Of a DNA stretch of 64,000 nt, positions 50,892 through 60,043 are shown one piece after another. Position numbers and translations under genes: made by a program. The notes under the pieces are model-generated. The model was not told the origin of the DNA. It saw only the letters and a list, made by a program, of their open reading frames with translations, and ran no database searches. The stretch is from Pseudomonas sp. TNT3 (GTDB taxonomy: Bacteria; Pseudomonadota; Gammaproteobacteria; Pseudomonadales; Pseudomonadaceae). The stretch covers positions 27,889 through 91,888 of the forward strand of contig NZ_WFGV02000023.1 of NCBI RefSeq assembly GCF_010095445.2. The letters are read 5' to 3'. Position 1 is the stretch's first letter; the number at the start of each line of letters is the position of its first letter.

Positions 50892-52544
50892 TCAGATCCG
50901 GATCATTTCCCGCACCTTCGCCGTCAACAGATCGAAGGTGAAGGGCTTGGTGATCATCTGCATGCCGGGGTCAAGAAATCCGCCGCGCACCGCAGCGTGC
51001 TCGGCGTAACCGGTGATGAACAGGACCTTGAGTTCCGGTCGGTATTGCCGACCTATTTCCGCCAGTTGTCGCCCATTCATACCCGGTAACCCGACATCGC
51101 TGATCATCAGGTCAATACGCTGTACCGAGTCCAGGATAGGCACCGCGCTGTTCGCATCACCCGCCTCGACAAACGCATACCCCAAGTCACTTAACACTGA
51201 ACTGACCAGCGCCCGAACGGCAGGATCATCTTCAACGATCAGGATCGTTTCGCCGTTCTGGGCAAAGGGCGCGTAGGGCGTTTCTGCCGGCGAATCAAAC
51301 GGCACATCGCCGCCGAATCGCGGAAGGAACAGGGTCACGGTCGTACCTTTGTCGACCTCGCTGTCGATCACCACATGCCCGCGTGATTGCTTGCTGAAGC
51401 CATAGATCATCGACAACCCGAGGCCAGTGCCCTGGCCAATGGGTTTGGTGGTGAAAAAGGGATCGAAAGCACGGTTGATGGTGCTTTGGGGCATGCCACA
51501 GCCCGTGTCCGTCACACTCAGCACCACGTAATCGCCGGGTTCGAGATTGCTATGGGCATCGGTAAATGATGCATCCAGATGCTGATTGGAGGTTTTCACC
51601 ACCAGCTTGCCGCCATTGGGCATCGCGTCCCGGGCATTGATCACCAGATTGAGCAGGGCGCTTTCCAATTGATTGGGGTCGGCCTCGGCCACCCACAACC
51701 GATCGCTGAGCTGCATGTCCAGGTAGATGCTCTCGTCGATGCTGCGCTGGAGCAATTCGCCCATCGACACCACCAGGGTATTCATCTCGACCGGTTTTGA
51801 ATCCAGGGACTGGCGTCGGGAAAACGCCAGCAGGCGGTGCGTCAGACCAGCGGCGCGGTTGGCCGAGGTCACACCCAGATCGATCAAACTGTCCAGATCA
51901 TCCACACGGCCACGGGCCAAACGCCGGCGCAGCAGCTCCAGGCTGCCGATGATCCCGGTCAACATGTTGTTGAAGTCGTGGGCAATGCCCCCCGTGAGTT
52001 GTCCAACTGCTTCCATCTTCTGGGATTGGCGCAGCGCTTCTTCATTGTGCCGCAGCTCGGCGGTGCGTTCCTCAACCTGCTGTTCCAGGGTTTCGAGGGT
52101 GTTTTGCAGGCGCAATTCGCTTTGACTCAAATCGATCAAGCGGTCCCTGGCTTCATATTGTCGTCGCCGGCCGCGCAGTGCGGTAGTCACCAGGCTGATC
52201 AAGGTCACGGGGTGAAAAGGGCGCTCGAGAAAGGTGACGTTGCCCAGTTGCGGGCCGAATCTGGACGCCGGGTTTTGCTCGGGGCCACCGTGATAAGTCA
52301 GCAACACGATGGGCAAATCGGACCAGGCCGGCTGTTGTTCGATCAGCTCCAGCAACGGATCAAGATCGCCCCCCATTAAAGCCTCGGACGAAATCAGCAA
52401 CAGGCCTGCGCCTTTTGCAATCTCGCTGCACATCGATGGCAGATCACGCGTGATGATGCCGTCGAAACCGGCTTCGTTGAGCATCATCAGAGCAATTTGG
52501 CTATCACGTCCCAGCGGCGCGAGGATGATCGCGCGCTCGGACAT
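50892..52544 (-). CDS. Hybrid histidine kinase with N-terminal pseudo-receiver
   Basis: A 550-residue cytoplasmic kinase. The first 120 residues have receiver-like folding (AIILAPLGRDSQIALMMLNEAGFDGIIT, then IVLLTYHG, FLERPFHPVTLI) but no phosphoacceptor Asp. Then follow a coiled coil (LENT-LEQQVEERTAEL), HisKA (GGIAHDFNNMLTGIIGSLELL, with His in AHDFNN), HATPase_c (NLVINARDAMPNGG, DTGCGMPQ, GTGLGLSMIYGF) and a C-terminal receiver (LMISDVGLPGMNG; TKPFTFD). ATG at 52544 (MSERAIIL) is preferred to the TTG at 52562, which overlaps the KaiC-like stop. It is probably co-transcribed with the KaiC-like gene. Confidence 0.9.
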   Translation of the reverse strand: MSERAIILAPLGRDSQIALMMLNEAGFDGIITRDLPSMCSEIAKGAGLLLISSEALMGGDLDPLLELIEQQPAWSDLPIVLLTYHGGPEQNPASRFGPQLGNVTFLERPFHPVTLISLVTTALRGRRRQYEARDRLIDLSQSELRLQNTLETLEQQVEERTAELRHNEEALRQSQKMEAVGQLTGGIAHDFNNMLTGIIGSLELLRRRLARGRVDDLDSLIDLGVTSANRAAGLTHRLLAFSRRQSLDSKPVEMNTLVVSMGELLQRSIDESIYLDMQLSDRLWVAEADPNQLESALLNLVINARDAMPNGGKLVVKTSNQHLDASFTDAHSNLEPGDYVVLSVTDTGCGMPQSTINRAFDPFFTTKPIGQGTGLGLSMIYGFSKQSRGHVVIDSEVDKGTTVTLFLPRFGGDVPFDSPAETPYAPFAQNGETILIVEDDPAVRALVSSVLSDLGYAFVEAGDANSAVPILDSVQRIDLMISDVGLPGMNGRQLAEIGRQYRPELKVLFITGYAEHAAVRGGFLDPGMQMITKPFTFDLLTAKVREMIRI

Positions 52545-52558
52545 TGCTTCGCGGACCG

Positions 52559-54061
52559 TCAAGGGAGTTCATCCCCGAGCAGTGGTTTGCTCGCGCCCAT
52601 GTAGGTCGGGACGCCGCGCAATACGCCCTGGAACGCGTCCAGTGGTTCGCCGATGGTCATGCCTTTTGCACTGATGCGGTATTCGCGAATGGTCGATTCA
52701 TGGCTGCCGGTACGTTTTTTGATGATTGAGATGGCTCGGCGAACCTTGCCCAGTGCTTCGAAGTAACGCAGCAGAATCACGGTATCGGCCAGGTAGGTGA
52801 TGTCCACCGGAGCCTGCATGTCACCGACTAGGCCATGCTGGGCGACCGTCATGAAGGTCGCGGCGCCTTGGCGATTGAGGTACAGCAGCAGTTCGTGCAT
52901 GTGCAGCACCAGGGCGTTTTCTTCAGGCATCGCTGCCTGGTAGCCGTTGATGCTGTCGATGACGACCGTCTTGATTCCGCGTTCATCTACACAACGGCGA
53001 ACCCGGTGCGAAAACTCGCCTGGCGAAAGTTCTGCGGCATCGACTTGCTCGATCAGCAGGTTGCCGGTGGCTTGCAGGGCTTGCAAATCGATGCCCATGT
53101 TTCTCATGCGCTCGAACAGCAGGCCGAGTTCTTCGTCGAAAATAAACAATGCAGCCTTTTCGCCCCTTGCCACAGCGGCTGCGGCGAAAATCATCGAGAT
53201 CAGCGACTTGCCGGTACCGGCGGGGCCGAGGATCAATGTACTGGAGCCTGTTTCTATGCCACCACCGAGCAGGGCATCCAGCTCTTTAATGCCGCTGGTC
53301 AACTGCGTACGCACGTATTTGCCGCGATGTTCGGCAGCCACCAGCCGGGGAAACACGTGCACGCCGTCACCCATGATGGTGAAGTCGTGGAAGCCACCCC
53401 GGTATTTCTGACCGCGGTACTTCACTACGCGTATCCGCCGACGTTCCGCGCCGTAGTTGGGCGTCAATTCTTCAAGGCGAATAACGCCGTGAGCAACGCT
53501 GTGCACGGTTTTATCAAGGGATTCAGTGGTCAGGTCATCCAGCAACACCACCGTGGCGTCATAGCGCACGAAGTAATGTTTAATGGCGAGAATCTGACGG
53601 CGATAACGCAGGGAACTTTGGGCCAACAGACGGATTTCGGAGAGGCTGTCGAGCACGACCCGGGTTGGTTTTACCCGTTCGACCACTTCAAAAATCTGTT
53701 TGGTCGCTTCGCCTAACTCAAGGTCGGAGGAGTACAGCAGGCTCTGTTGATGTTCCGCGTTAAGCAGACTTTCCGGCGGGGTCAGTTCGAAGATATGGAT
53801 ATGCTCATCGAGCTCCCAACCATGGGACAGCGCACCCTGGCGCAATTCACGCTCGGTTTCCGAGAGCGTGATGTACAACGAGCGCTCGCCGGCTCGTGCG
53901 CCGGCCATCAAAAAATGCAACGCGACGGTGGTTTTACCGGTACCGGGTTCACCCTCCAGCAAAAACACGTGGCCGCGGGACAATCCGCCGGCCAGGATGT
54001 CATCCAGACCATCAATGCCAGTGGCGGCTTTTGCACTGAACAACTCGTTAGATGTAGACAA
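52559..54061 (-). CDS. KaiC-like double RecA-domain ATPase
   Basis: About 500 residues with two RecA-like domains as in circadian KaiC: the first with GIDGLDDILAGGLSRGHVFLLEGEPGTGKTT (Walker A), ITLSETERELRQ and VVLDSLSEIRLL; the second with GIKELDALLGGGIETGSSTLILGPAGTGKS and VVIDSINGYQAAMPEE. A KaiC autokinase role is not testable from sequence. The TTG at 54061 follows AGAGGG by six bases and gives the usual LSTSNELFSAKA start; the ATG at 54076 has no Shine-Dalgarno. No kaiA or kaiB is present; the next gene is a hybrid kinase. Confidence 0.88.
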   Translation of the reverse strand: MSTSNELFSAKAATGIDGLDDILAGGLSRGHVFLLEGEPGTGKTTVALHFLMAGARAGERSLYITLSETERELRQGALSHGWELDEHIHIFELTPPESLLNAEHQQSLLYSSDLELGEATKQIFEVVERVKPTRVVLDSLSEIRLLAQSSLRYRRQILAIKHYFVRYDATVVLLDDLTTESLDKTVHSVAHGVIRLEELTPNYGAERRRIRVVKYRGQKYRGGFHDFTIMGDGVHVFPRLVAAEHRGKYVRTQLTSGIKELDALLGGGIETGSSTLILGPAGTGKSLISMIFAAAAVARGEKAALFIFDEELGLLFERMRNMGIDLQALQATGNLLIEQVDAAELSPGEFSHRVRRCVDERGIKTVVIDSINGYQAAMPEENALVLHMHELLLYLNRQGAATFMTVAQHGLVGDMQAPVDITYLADTVILLRYFEALGKVRRAISIIKKRTGSHESTIREYRISAKGMTIGEPLDAFQGVLRGVPTYMGASKPLLGDELP

Positions 54062-54254
54062 AAAATGCCCTCTCATGACTAGGGGAAGCGAGGCAGCAGG
54101 CCTGAAGTGCCTGAATGGACTGCCTGTTAACTTGACCTTTTGCCGTTGCGGCGGTTCCACACAATTTGTGTGCACACCGAATTGTAGGCGTCATGGGGCT
54201 GCGTAAATGGCTTATGCACGATCTCAGCAGGAGCAAAGCTTTATTGGCGATCGC

Positions 54255-55310
54255 TCAAAGCCCTTGCTGCAACGCCGGATCATCGGGATTCATCTGTTCA
54301 AGCTGTGCCGCAAGGATCTGCACATTCTGCAGTTGCCCGCTTTCCTTCCAATAGTTGATCAGCAGTACACGGGCCTTGCGATCAGCCGGGTGACGCTGGA
54401 CGATCTCCTGCAGCTGCTTCTGCGCCGCCTCCAGCTCCTGCTCATCGTGGAGGGTGGTGGCGAGGTCGTAACGGTAATCCTTGTTGTCCGGCTCCAGCTC
54501 CACGGCCTTGGACAGGCCGAGCACGGCGTATTCGCTTTGCCCGTGATGCAGCAGCCACATCCCCAGGGCATGTTGCAGATACGCCGAGTCCGGCTGGGCT
54601 TTCAACTGCTTGGCCAGCAGAAGCCGGGCCGCATCGCTCTGTCCTTGCCTGTCCAGCACATCGATCTGCATCACCAGCGCCGGCAGGTTTCCCGGGGCCA
54701 GGCGCAAAGTGTTGTCCAATGCCGTTTGCGCCTCTTTCAGTTCGGCGTTGTGCACATGCAAACGGGCCAGCTGATACTGATTGTCTACGGTTTGGGGCTG
54801 GCTCTTCAGGTCTTGTTCCCAGGCATCGATGGCTTGCTCCAGTGGCCCGAAATACAACCCGAGGTCATCCGGCGAAAGCCCGAGCAACGCATTGACCGCG
54901 GCGTAACGCACGTTTTGTTCTTCATCGTCGAGCAACGGCCCTAGCAACAGGCTGCGCTGGCCATTGGGGACCAGGCCGCTGATGCTTTTGATCGCCGCGA
55001 TGCGCACGTCGGGCGACTCATGCTGCAAGTCCGCATCCGCCAGCTTCAGTGCCACGGAACTGGGGTAGTTGGGCAACTCGGCATGCAGCCAGATACGGCG
55101 TTTTGGGGAAATATCAGGACGGGCCAATTGCTGATAGAGCACGCGCGCCGCACCGGGTTTTCCGGCGCGAGCCTGGTCCAGCGCTTCGCTGTAGCCGCGT
55201 TTGATCGCTTGTGGCACGACAGGGGTAGTGTTGCGCAGGAAAAACCAGGCAATCACGAGGGCGAACAGCACGCAGAGGCTGATGATCAGGTAGCGGCGAG
55301 ACTGGGGCAT
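54255..55310 (-). CDS. Membrane-anchored HEAT/TPR repeat protein
   Basis: A 351-residue protein with one N-terminal membrane segment (YLIISLCVLFALVIAWFFL), then a HEAT-like helical region (VRIAAIKSISGLVPNGQRSLLLGPLLDDEEQNVRYAAVNALLGL) and C-terminal TPRs (YQLARLHVHNAELKEAQTALDNTLRLAPGNLPALVM; YAVLGLSKAVELEPDNKDYRYDLATTLHDE). It is expected to be exposed to the periplasm and to act in protein-protein contacts. ATG at 55310 is chosen. It resembles tetratricopeptide proteins that accompany cytochrome c systems, but no such genes are nearby. Confidence 0.8.
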   Translation of the reverse strand: MPQSRRYLIISLCVLFALVIAWFFLRNTTPVVPQAIKRGYSEALDQARAGKPGAARVLYQQLARPDISPKRRIWLHAELPNYPSSVALKLADADLQHESPDVRIAAIKSISGLVPNGQRSLLLGPLLDDEEQNVRYAAVNALLGLSPDDLGLYFGPLEQAIDAWEQDLKSQPQTVDNQYQLARLHVHNAELKEAQTALDNTLRLAPGNLPALVMQIDVLDRQGQSDAARLLLAKQLKAQPDSAYLQHALGMWLLHHGQSEYAVLGLSKAVELEPDNKDYRYDLATTLHDEQELEAAQKQLQEIVQRHPADRKARVLLINYWKESGQLQNVQILAAQLEQMNPDDPALQQGL

Positions 55311-55612
55311 GCAGAAATCCGTTGCTGGCAAGCGAGTGCAAAGTTGCCAGCTTCGGTCAGGCAGGGCCCTGAGTCAAACCCTGGCTCAGTTCAGCACATA
55401 CTCCACCGGTTCGAGCGCTGGCGGCAGGTCGGTTTGCCGCTTTCGCAGCGGTTGCAGTGTAGAAGTATGGCGAGCGTCCAATCGCCAGGATTGACGGGGT
55501 CCTCAATGGTATCCATCGCTATCACTGTCGTTCAGCCAGGTAGTCAGTCGTCACAGCAATAATGGCGTTTTTTTGAAAGAGGTAAAAACAGCAGCATTTT
55601 AGGCTTGTTGAA
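55311..55612. other. 302-base intergenic region before toxin-like gene
   Basis: Divergent promoter region between the TPR gene and the toxin-like gene. No REP element, terminator or convincing open frame was recognised. AT-rich segments with poly-A/T lie near 55565-55600. The Shine-Dalgarno for the ATG at 55613 is weak. Confidence 0.4.
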
Positions 55613-58600
55613 ATGAACCTGCCTGGACCGAACAATCTGATGCTTGCCCCTCGTAACACCACCACTGTCAGTGCTTCGCCACAGCTACCTTTCTCCAACC
55701 CCATTGGACGACTGCAAACCCGGCTCTCCAGTACGGTTTTGAACACCGAGAGTAGCCCTGAAACCCTGCGCCATCCCAGTAGCGACGTGATGGCAAGCTC
55801 CTCGCAAAAGAATGCTGCAATTCCCCAACCACAACTGGACTGCAGGTTTTATGCCTCCAATCCTGAGTTCGTTAATCAGGCGGATCTGGATGAGCAATGG
55901 ACAGCACTCAAGGAGTACTTGACGAGTGCAACGTTGCAGGAACAGGAAATCTTCGAAGTCCTGCGCAGCGGCATTCTGCAAACGGACACAGGTAAGGCTA
56001 TTAGCGGACTGTTTGAAAGCGCCTTCATTCGCTCGATCCGGTCTCGTGGAAGCTTGGGTGAATCAAGACAGAACACTATCGTCGATGCCCTCTGCCATCT
56101 GCCGCCCGGCCAGTGGCAAGCAGCGTTCGGGGAGCAGGCCAGGTTTACAAGTGAGCATCGTGCTGACGGTGTGACGACGTTTATTCAGTCCCGGCTGGAC
56201 GCGTCAAGCGAAGAGCTGCGTCAGAAAATCGCAGGCAAACAGCGGTTATCCAACGCTCAATTGGACGTTATCGAGGAACTGACCTCGGAGCTCCGGCAGT
56301 ACATTCGTGCAGACAATGAAGGGCTGTTTACGGCTTGGGATACGCTCAAGCAGGATTGTGAAATGCGATCCTCGCCGAAGGATGCACTCGAACATCTGGA
56401 GGCACTGATTGCAGAACTTCGCGATCCCCCCATTGACGGTCGCAAACGTTGGAATGATCACGTTATTCATAAGGTCGAAGCCGTCCGCGATCAGCTCAAG
56501 CCCGATTATCAGGGTGGCTTGGCCCGACCGGAGAAGGAACGAACGGTTGAATTGATATCGCTGAGGTTTTTCAACACCCCCAAACCTGTGCTAACGGGGC
56601 AAGCAGAGTTCTCATTGCTGAACGCCTTGCAGGGCTTTGAGCGTCACGCAAATTTTTACACGAACGTCACCACGACGGGGCCGCAAATTCCTGACGGCTT
56701 AATTGGCAAATTATTGTACGCCTGCAATGCACTGGATACGTTCGGGGCCTTGAGGTTGGACAGTGGACATATTTCAACCGCTGGGCCTGGCCCAAAACCA
56801 AGCGCAAATGCCTGGAAAAATGGTGAGTCGGATTTTTTCAGGTCACCGTTGACGCCAGACCCGGAACAGCCCCAAGCCGACGCCATGGATCCTTTGGCCG
56901 GGGTAGGCCAGTTCGCGGCACAAGTGGATGAATTGCTGAACCGGTTTTTCCGCAATGCTGTGCCTTGGGACAGCGCCCATGCCCAAGAGGAGGTGGAGCT
57001 GGAGACCATGCTTGAACCGTTTGGAGAGACGCCTTATCAGCCTACAACGACTGGTTTGCCTCCCGATACGTTCACACGCATTTCAGCGGATATGGAAGTT
57101 CTCAAGGAGCAGCTGGGTATTTGGCTCTCCCGGATGAGCTCCAGCTTGCTCGGCACGGGTGCCGCGGTGTTAAGTCGAACGGGCGATTTGATAGAGCAAA
57201 ACCCAGGTAAAGCGGTGGGAATGTTTGCGGCCTACATGGCGGTCAGTAACTTTTATGCCAGCTGGTTTCTGCCTGAACTGGAGGAAGCGGTGGATCCTTT
57301 ACGGGGGCTCGACATCCATACAGAACCAGCGCCTGACGAAGAAGCAGTGGCCCATGAATATGCCATAGAGGGCATTGAGGATTTATTCGAGATTTTTCCG
57401 GAATTTGCAGCTGAAGTAAAAAAATTGATCAGCAAGACTGATTACTCCAATCCCGTCGATGATCCGGAGTTGGTTGAAAAACTGGAGGCCCTTTCGCTAC
57501 GACCCGTACCAGGTGACCCAAATGTGATCTATCGGGATTATCTTTACGAAATCATCGGACAGGCAAAGTTAGACGCTCATGAAGAGTTCGAGGCTGACGC
57601 GATCAGCAAGTCAGCGGTCGAGACTCCCGTCTACGCTGAGACCAAACTGTTTGTGGCAGACAAGGCGTCACACGCTATTGAAAAGCGCAGTTTGGATTTT
57701 GGCGGGGACATGCTCTTAAACTTAATACCGGGAGTCGCAGCAGCACGCCCGTTAGCACGTTTAATCATTCAGGCCGGGCAGCGCTCGTCAGATGCTGAGA
57801 TCTCCATCGGGCCGGGTGAAGAAATTGCGCCTGGTTTCACGATAAGCCAGGCGGCCCGCACGTTTGTCGATGATTTTGTGGAGCTGCAAATATTATTGGA
57901 TTCTTCATTGTTTATTCTATCGGAGGTGGAGAAATTAGTTTCCGAATCAGATATATCTGATCATCTAAAAAAAACAACAACCGCTACATCGACTTTCCGT
58001 GTTGAATATGTAACCCCGCTTCCAATAGGTAAACATGTCGATATTTTTCAGGCGCATATAAGGGATGAAAGATTTACCCTGGCGGGGTTGATGGCGGGGC
58101 AGCATGATAAAGCAAAAAAAGACCTTGAACGGATGACGGTTCATTGGCCCTCTGGATACACCCAGCATTTCAAGGACGCTGTAAAGAATATTAATCTTGC
58201 AGCAGAACACAATAAGCGTTTGGACAGAATGCTTTGGAAGCCACACACCTATAAGCTTTGGAAAGCTGCATTCGATGTTAATTTGAAAAAGCTGTTGACT
58301 GAATATCTCGAAAGCCCAGCGGCGTCCGAGGACGCAATAAAGATTATCAAGAGTTTTTTGAAGGGGGAAACCCGGGTCAGGCCTATTGCTATTAAAAATG
58401 GTGGGTTTAGTGATGAATTCCATGTGTCTGATGCTGTTTTTTTAACGAGTGAGGGTAAGAGGACGGAAGGGTTATTTGTTTTTCTGGGGGGGAACGCAAC
58501 GGTTATCGAGAGCCCCGTTGAGCTATTTAGAGAAGGTGGAAAATCAATAGAGGAGTTCCCACAGTTGAGCAGTGAACTGTCGAAACGAATCCCCCTGAAA

Positions 58601-58969
58601 ATCCTGCTGGGTCGCGACGAGGACGATTTTAAGTACAGTCAAGGACGATCTGTCTGGAGTCATGGTATAGATTATAAATGGCCATATGACCCCATCATTA
58701 TTGGTCGTAAAGATGGTCCTAATCACTATGGCGAGCAATACGATGTTTTCAAAGTTCTATTCTATAGTGCGACTGTCAAAGCCCGGGAGAATATGGACAC
58801 CAAGACATCCACGTGGGATGAGCGATTCGTTGACAAACTATTGGACGTGTTAGCAGATACATTAAGTATTGCGCAATTTTATCGGGTTTACCAGGGGCAC
58901 CTACCGCAGGGCTTGCTTTCTTGTTGGGTGCGGGTGCTTCAGCAGTTAAATACACGCAAGGAGAATTGA
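55613..58969 (+). CDS. Large toxin-like protein, N-terminal part of a frameshifted gene
   Basis: An open frame of 1118 residues without recognised catalytic motif. There is no Sec signal peptide; an N-terminal 70 residues are Ser/Pro/Thr-rich (LAPRNTTTVSASPQLPFS). The bulk is helical and soluble with a hydrophobic patch (AVGMFAAYMAVSNFYASWFLPEL near 545) and GDMLLNLIPGVAAARPLARLII near 700. The frame changes at about 58894: after RVYQG the protein reads out of frame, with a stop at 58969. One extra G in GGGG (58894-58897) would join it to the next frame as a 1434-residue protein. GC falls from about 57600 onward, suggesting foreign origin. Confidence 0.7.
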   Translation: MNLPGPNNLMLAPRNTTTVSASPQLPFSNPIGRLQTRLSSTVLNTESSPETLRHPSSDVMASSSQKNAAIPQPQLDCRFYASNPEFVNQADLDEQWTALKEYLTSATLQEQEIFEVLRSGILQTDTGKAISGLFESAFIRSIRSRGSLGESRQNTIVDALCHLPPGQWQAAFGEQARFTSEHRADGVTTFIQSRLDASSEELRQKIAGKQRLSNAQLDVIEELTSELRQYIRADNEGLFTAWDTLKQDCEMRSSPKDALEHLEALIAELRDPPIDGRKRWNDHVIHKVEAVRDQLKPDYQGGLARPEKERTVELISLRFFNTPKPVLTGQAEFSLLNALQGFERHANFYTNVTTTGPQIPDGLIGKLLYACNALDTFGALRLDSGHISTAGPGPKPSANAWKNGESDFFRSPLTPDPEQPQADAMDPLAGVGQFAAQVDELLNRFFRNAVPWDSAHAQEEVELETMLEPFGETPYQPTTTGLPPDTFTRISADMEVLKEQLGIWLSRMSSSLLGTGAAVLSRTGDLIEQNPGKAVGMFAAYMAVSNFYASWFLPELEEAVDPLRGLDIHTEPAPDEEAVAHEYAIEGIEDLFEIFPEFAAEVKKLISKTDYSNPVDDPELVEKLEALSLRPVPGDPNVIYRDYLYEIIGQAKLDAHEEFEADAISKSAVETPVYAETKLFVADKASHAIEKRSLDFGGDMLLNLIPGVAAARPLARLIIQAGQRSSDAEISIGPGEEIAPGFTISQAARTFVDDFVELQILLDSSLFILSEVEKLVSESDISDHLKKTTTATSTFRVEYVTPLPIGKHVDIFQAHIRDERFTLAGLMAGQHDKAKKDLERMTVHWPSGYTQHFKDAVKNINLAAEHNKRLDRMLWKPHTYKLWKAAFDVNLKKLLTEYLESPAASEDAIKIIKSFLKGETRVRPIAIKNGGFSDEFHVSDAVFLTSEGKRTEGLFVFLGGNATVIESPVELFREGGKSIEEFPQLSSELSKRIPLKILLGRDEDDFKYSQGRSVWSHGIDYKWPYDPIIIGRKDGPNHYGEQYDVFKVLFYSATVKARENMDTKTSTWDERFVDKLLDVLADTLSIAQFYRVYQGHLPQGLLSCWVRVLQQLNTRKEN
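58894..58897 (+). other. GGGG run at the apparent frameshift of the toxin-like gene
   Basis: Codons CAG GGG CAC read Q-G-H in the upstream frame. Stepping back one base at the run gives GCA CCT ACC GCA GGG CTT GCT TTC, continuing as AFLLGAGASAVK into the second frame. A one-base deletion, a sequencing error, or ribosomal or polymerase slippage would all explain it; the run is short for classical phase variation. Confidence 0.6.
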
Positions 58970-59916
58970 ATGATGACCCCTCGGAGGGCAATCGACTCAA
59001 AGCCGCGGCGATTAAGGGGCTTGTTACGCAAATCGCTGCTCCCTACATAGGCCAGGTTTTTGGGAGAGTGCCTAATCAAGCAGAGCTATTTCGAATTACT
59101 CTTAAAGTCTATCAACTATTAGAACTAACGAGCTCCTTGCCAAAAGAGATCACTGATTTCCTTCCCGCGTATGGCCATGACTCAACGCCGCTAGGGCCGG
59201 GCGCTAGACATATAGAAAAATGGATTGCCCCACGCGTCAGAAACCCTTTGCTTGTTCAGGAAAAATTGATCCGAAAGTTCACCAATAAGCGGGTTTCGGC
59301 TCGGCTTAAATCGTTGAGCAAGAAGGGGCCGGAAGCTGCACAACGTCTCATGGATCGCTCGCGCGTCCTGTATTTCAGCGGCCCGAAGGAGGGTTTTGTC
59401 TATCGCGGTTTCACGTTATGCGGGGACTTGAGATCTCCTCAGGAGGTGTTCGCTCAGGGTTTTAAAATGAATGCGCCGGTGAACAACATTCAGGACATCA
59501 ACGGTATGAACGCCAACAGTGGAGTCGATTCCGGCTTGAAAGCGTCCGGATATTACGATAACAACGGTATGGGTGCTTTTCACCAGGGTGGAAAGTCAGG
59601 CGGGTACACCTATTTGATCGATGGCAGAGCGATGAATGGTTATGACGTCGCACGCAACAGGAACTGGCAGGCTGACTCCGGATCGCGCGCGGGTAATGAC
59701 CCTTATCAAATAGTCTATGCACAAGATATTCCAGGTTCGATGATATTGGGCGCCTACGACAGCGCTGGTAAGTTCATACCCAATCAAAGCGCATTGAATC
59801 GTGCCATTGGAAAGAGCAGTCCCGGTTCCAGTGCAGACGAAATTCCATTTCCTTTAACGCCATTGGTTCACGCCAATAACGCCACTCAAACACCTCTAAA
59901 ACCTCAGGCATATTAA
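58921..59916 (+). CDS. ADP-ribosyltransferase-like domain, C-terminal part of frameshifted toxin
   Basis: A 331-residue frame (TTG at 58921, no Shine-Dalgarno) whose N-terminal half continues the upstream protein. The C-terminal 150 residues resemble pertussis toxin S1/enterotoxin A type ADP-ribosyltransferases: FVYRGFTLCG-DLRSPQEVFAQGF (Arg162 as the NAD-binding Arg), SGGYTYLIDGRAMNGYDV, and DPYQIVYAQDIPGSMILGAYD corresponding to the catalytic-Glu segment. The position of the catalytic Glu appears to be Gln263, and the STS motif is not clear, so activity is doubtful. The gene probably encodes a polymorphic toxin or effector; no immunity gene is adjacent. Confidence 0.65.
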   Translation: MLGAGASAVKYTQGELNDDPSEGNRLKAAAIKGLVTQIAAPYIGQVFGRVPNQAELFRITLKVYQLLELTSSLPKEITDFLPAYGHDSTPLGPGARHIEKWIAPRVRNPLLVQEKLIRKFTNKRVSARLKSLSKKGPEAAQRLMDRSRVLYFSGPKEGFVYRGFTLCGDLRSPQEVFAQGFKMNAPVNNIQDINGMNANSGVDSGLKASGYYDNNGMGAFHQGGKSGGYTYLIDGRAMNGYDVARNRNWQADSGSRAGNDPYQIVYAQDIPGSMILGAYDSAGKFIPNQSALNRAIGKSSPGSSADEIPFPLTPLVHANNATQTPLKPQAY

Positions 59917-59930
59917 ATGTAGTCAATGCA

Positions 59931-59963
59931 GCGACGGATATCCTTTACCGGGTAATCCGTCGC
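59931..59963 (+). other. Hairpin after the toxin-like gene
   Basis: GCGACGGAT and ATCCGTCGC form a perfect 9-bp stem around a 15-base loop. No U-run follows, so it is more likely an mRNA 3' end or protein-binding site than an intrinsic terminator. Confidence 0.5.
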
Positions 59964-60043
59964 GTGTAGCAGGCGGTTAGGGCGGGTGCACAAACACATC
60001 CCGTCCGTCCACGCAGTGACTACGCTTGCTGGGAGATGACTCA

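Noticed and set aside
58921..59916. Independent gene starting at TTG 58921
   Set aside because: No ribosome binding site is present, and the upstream frame joins it smoothly after adding one base, so it is treated as the 3' part of one gene.
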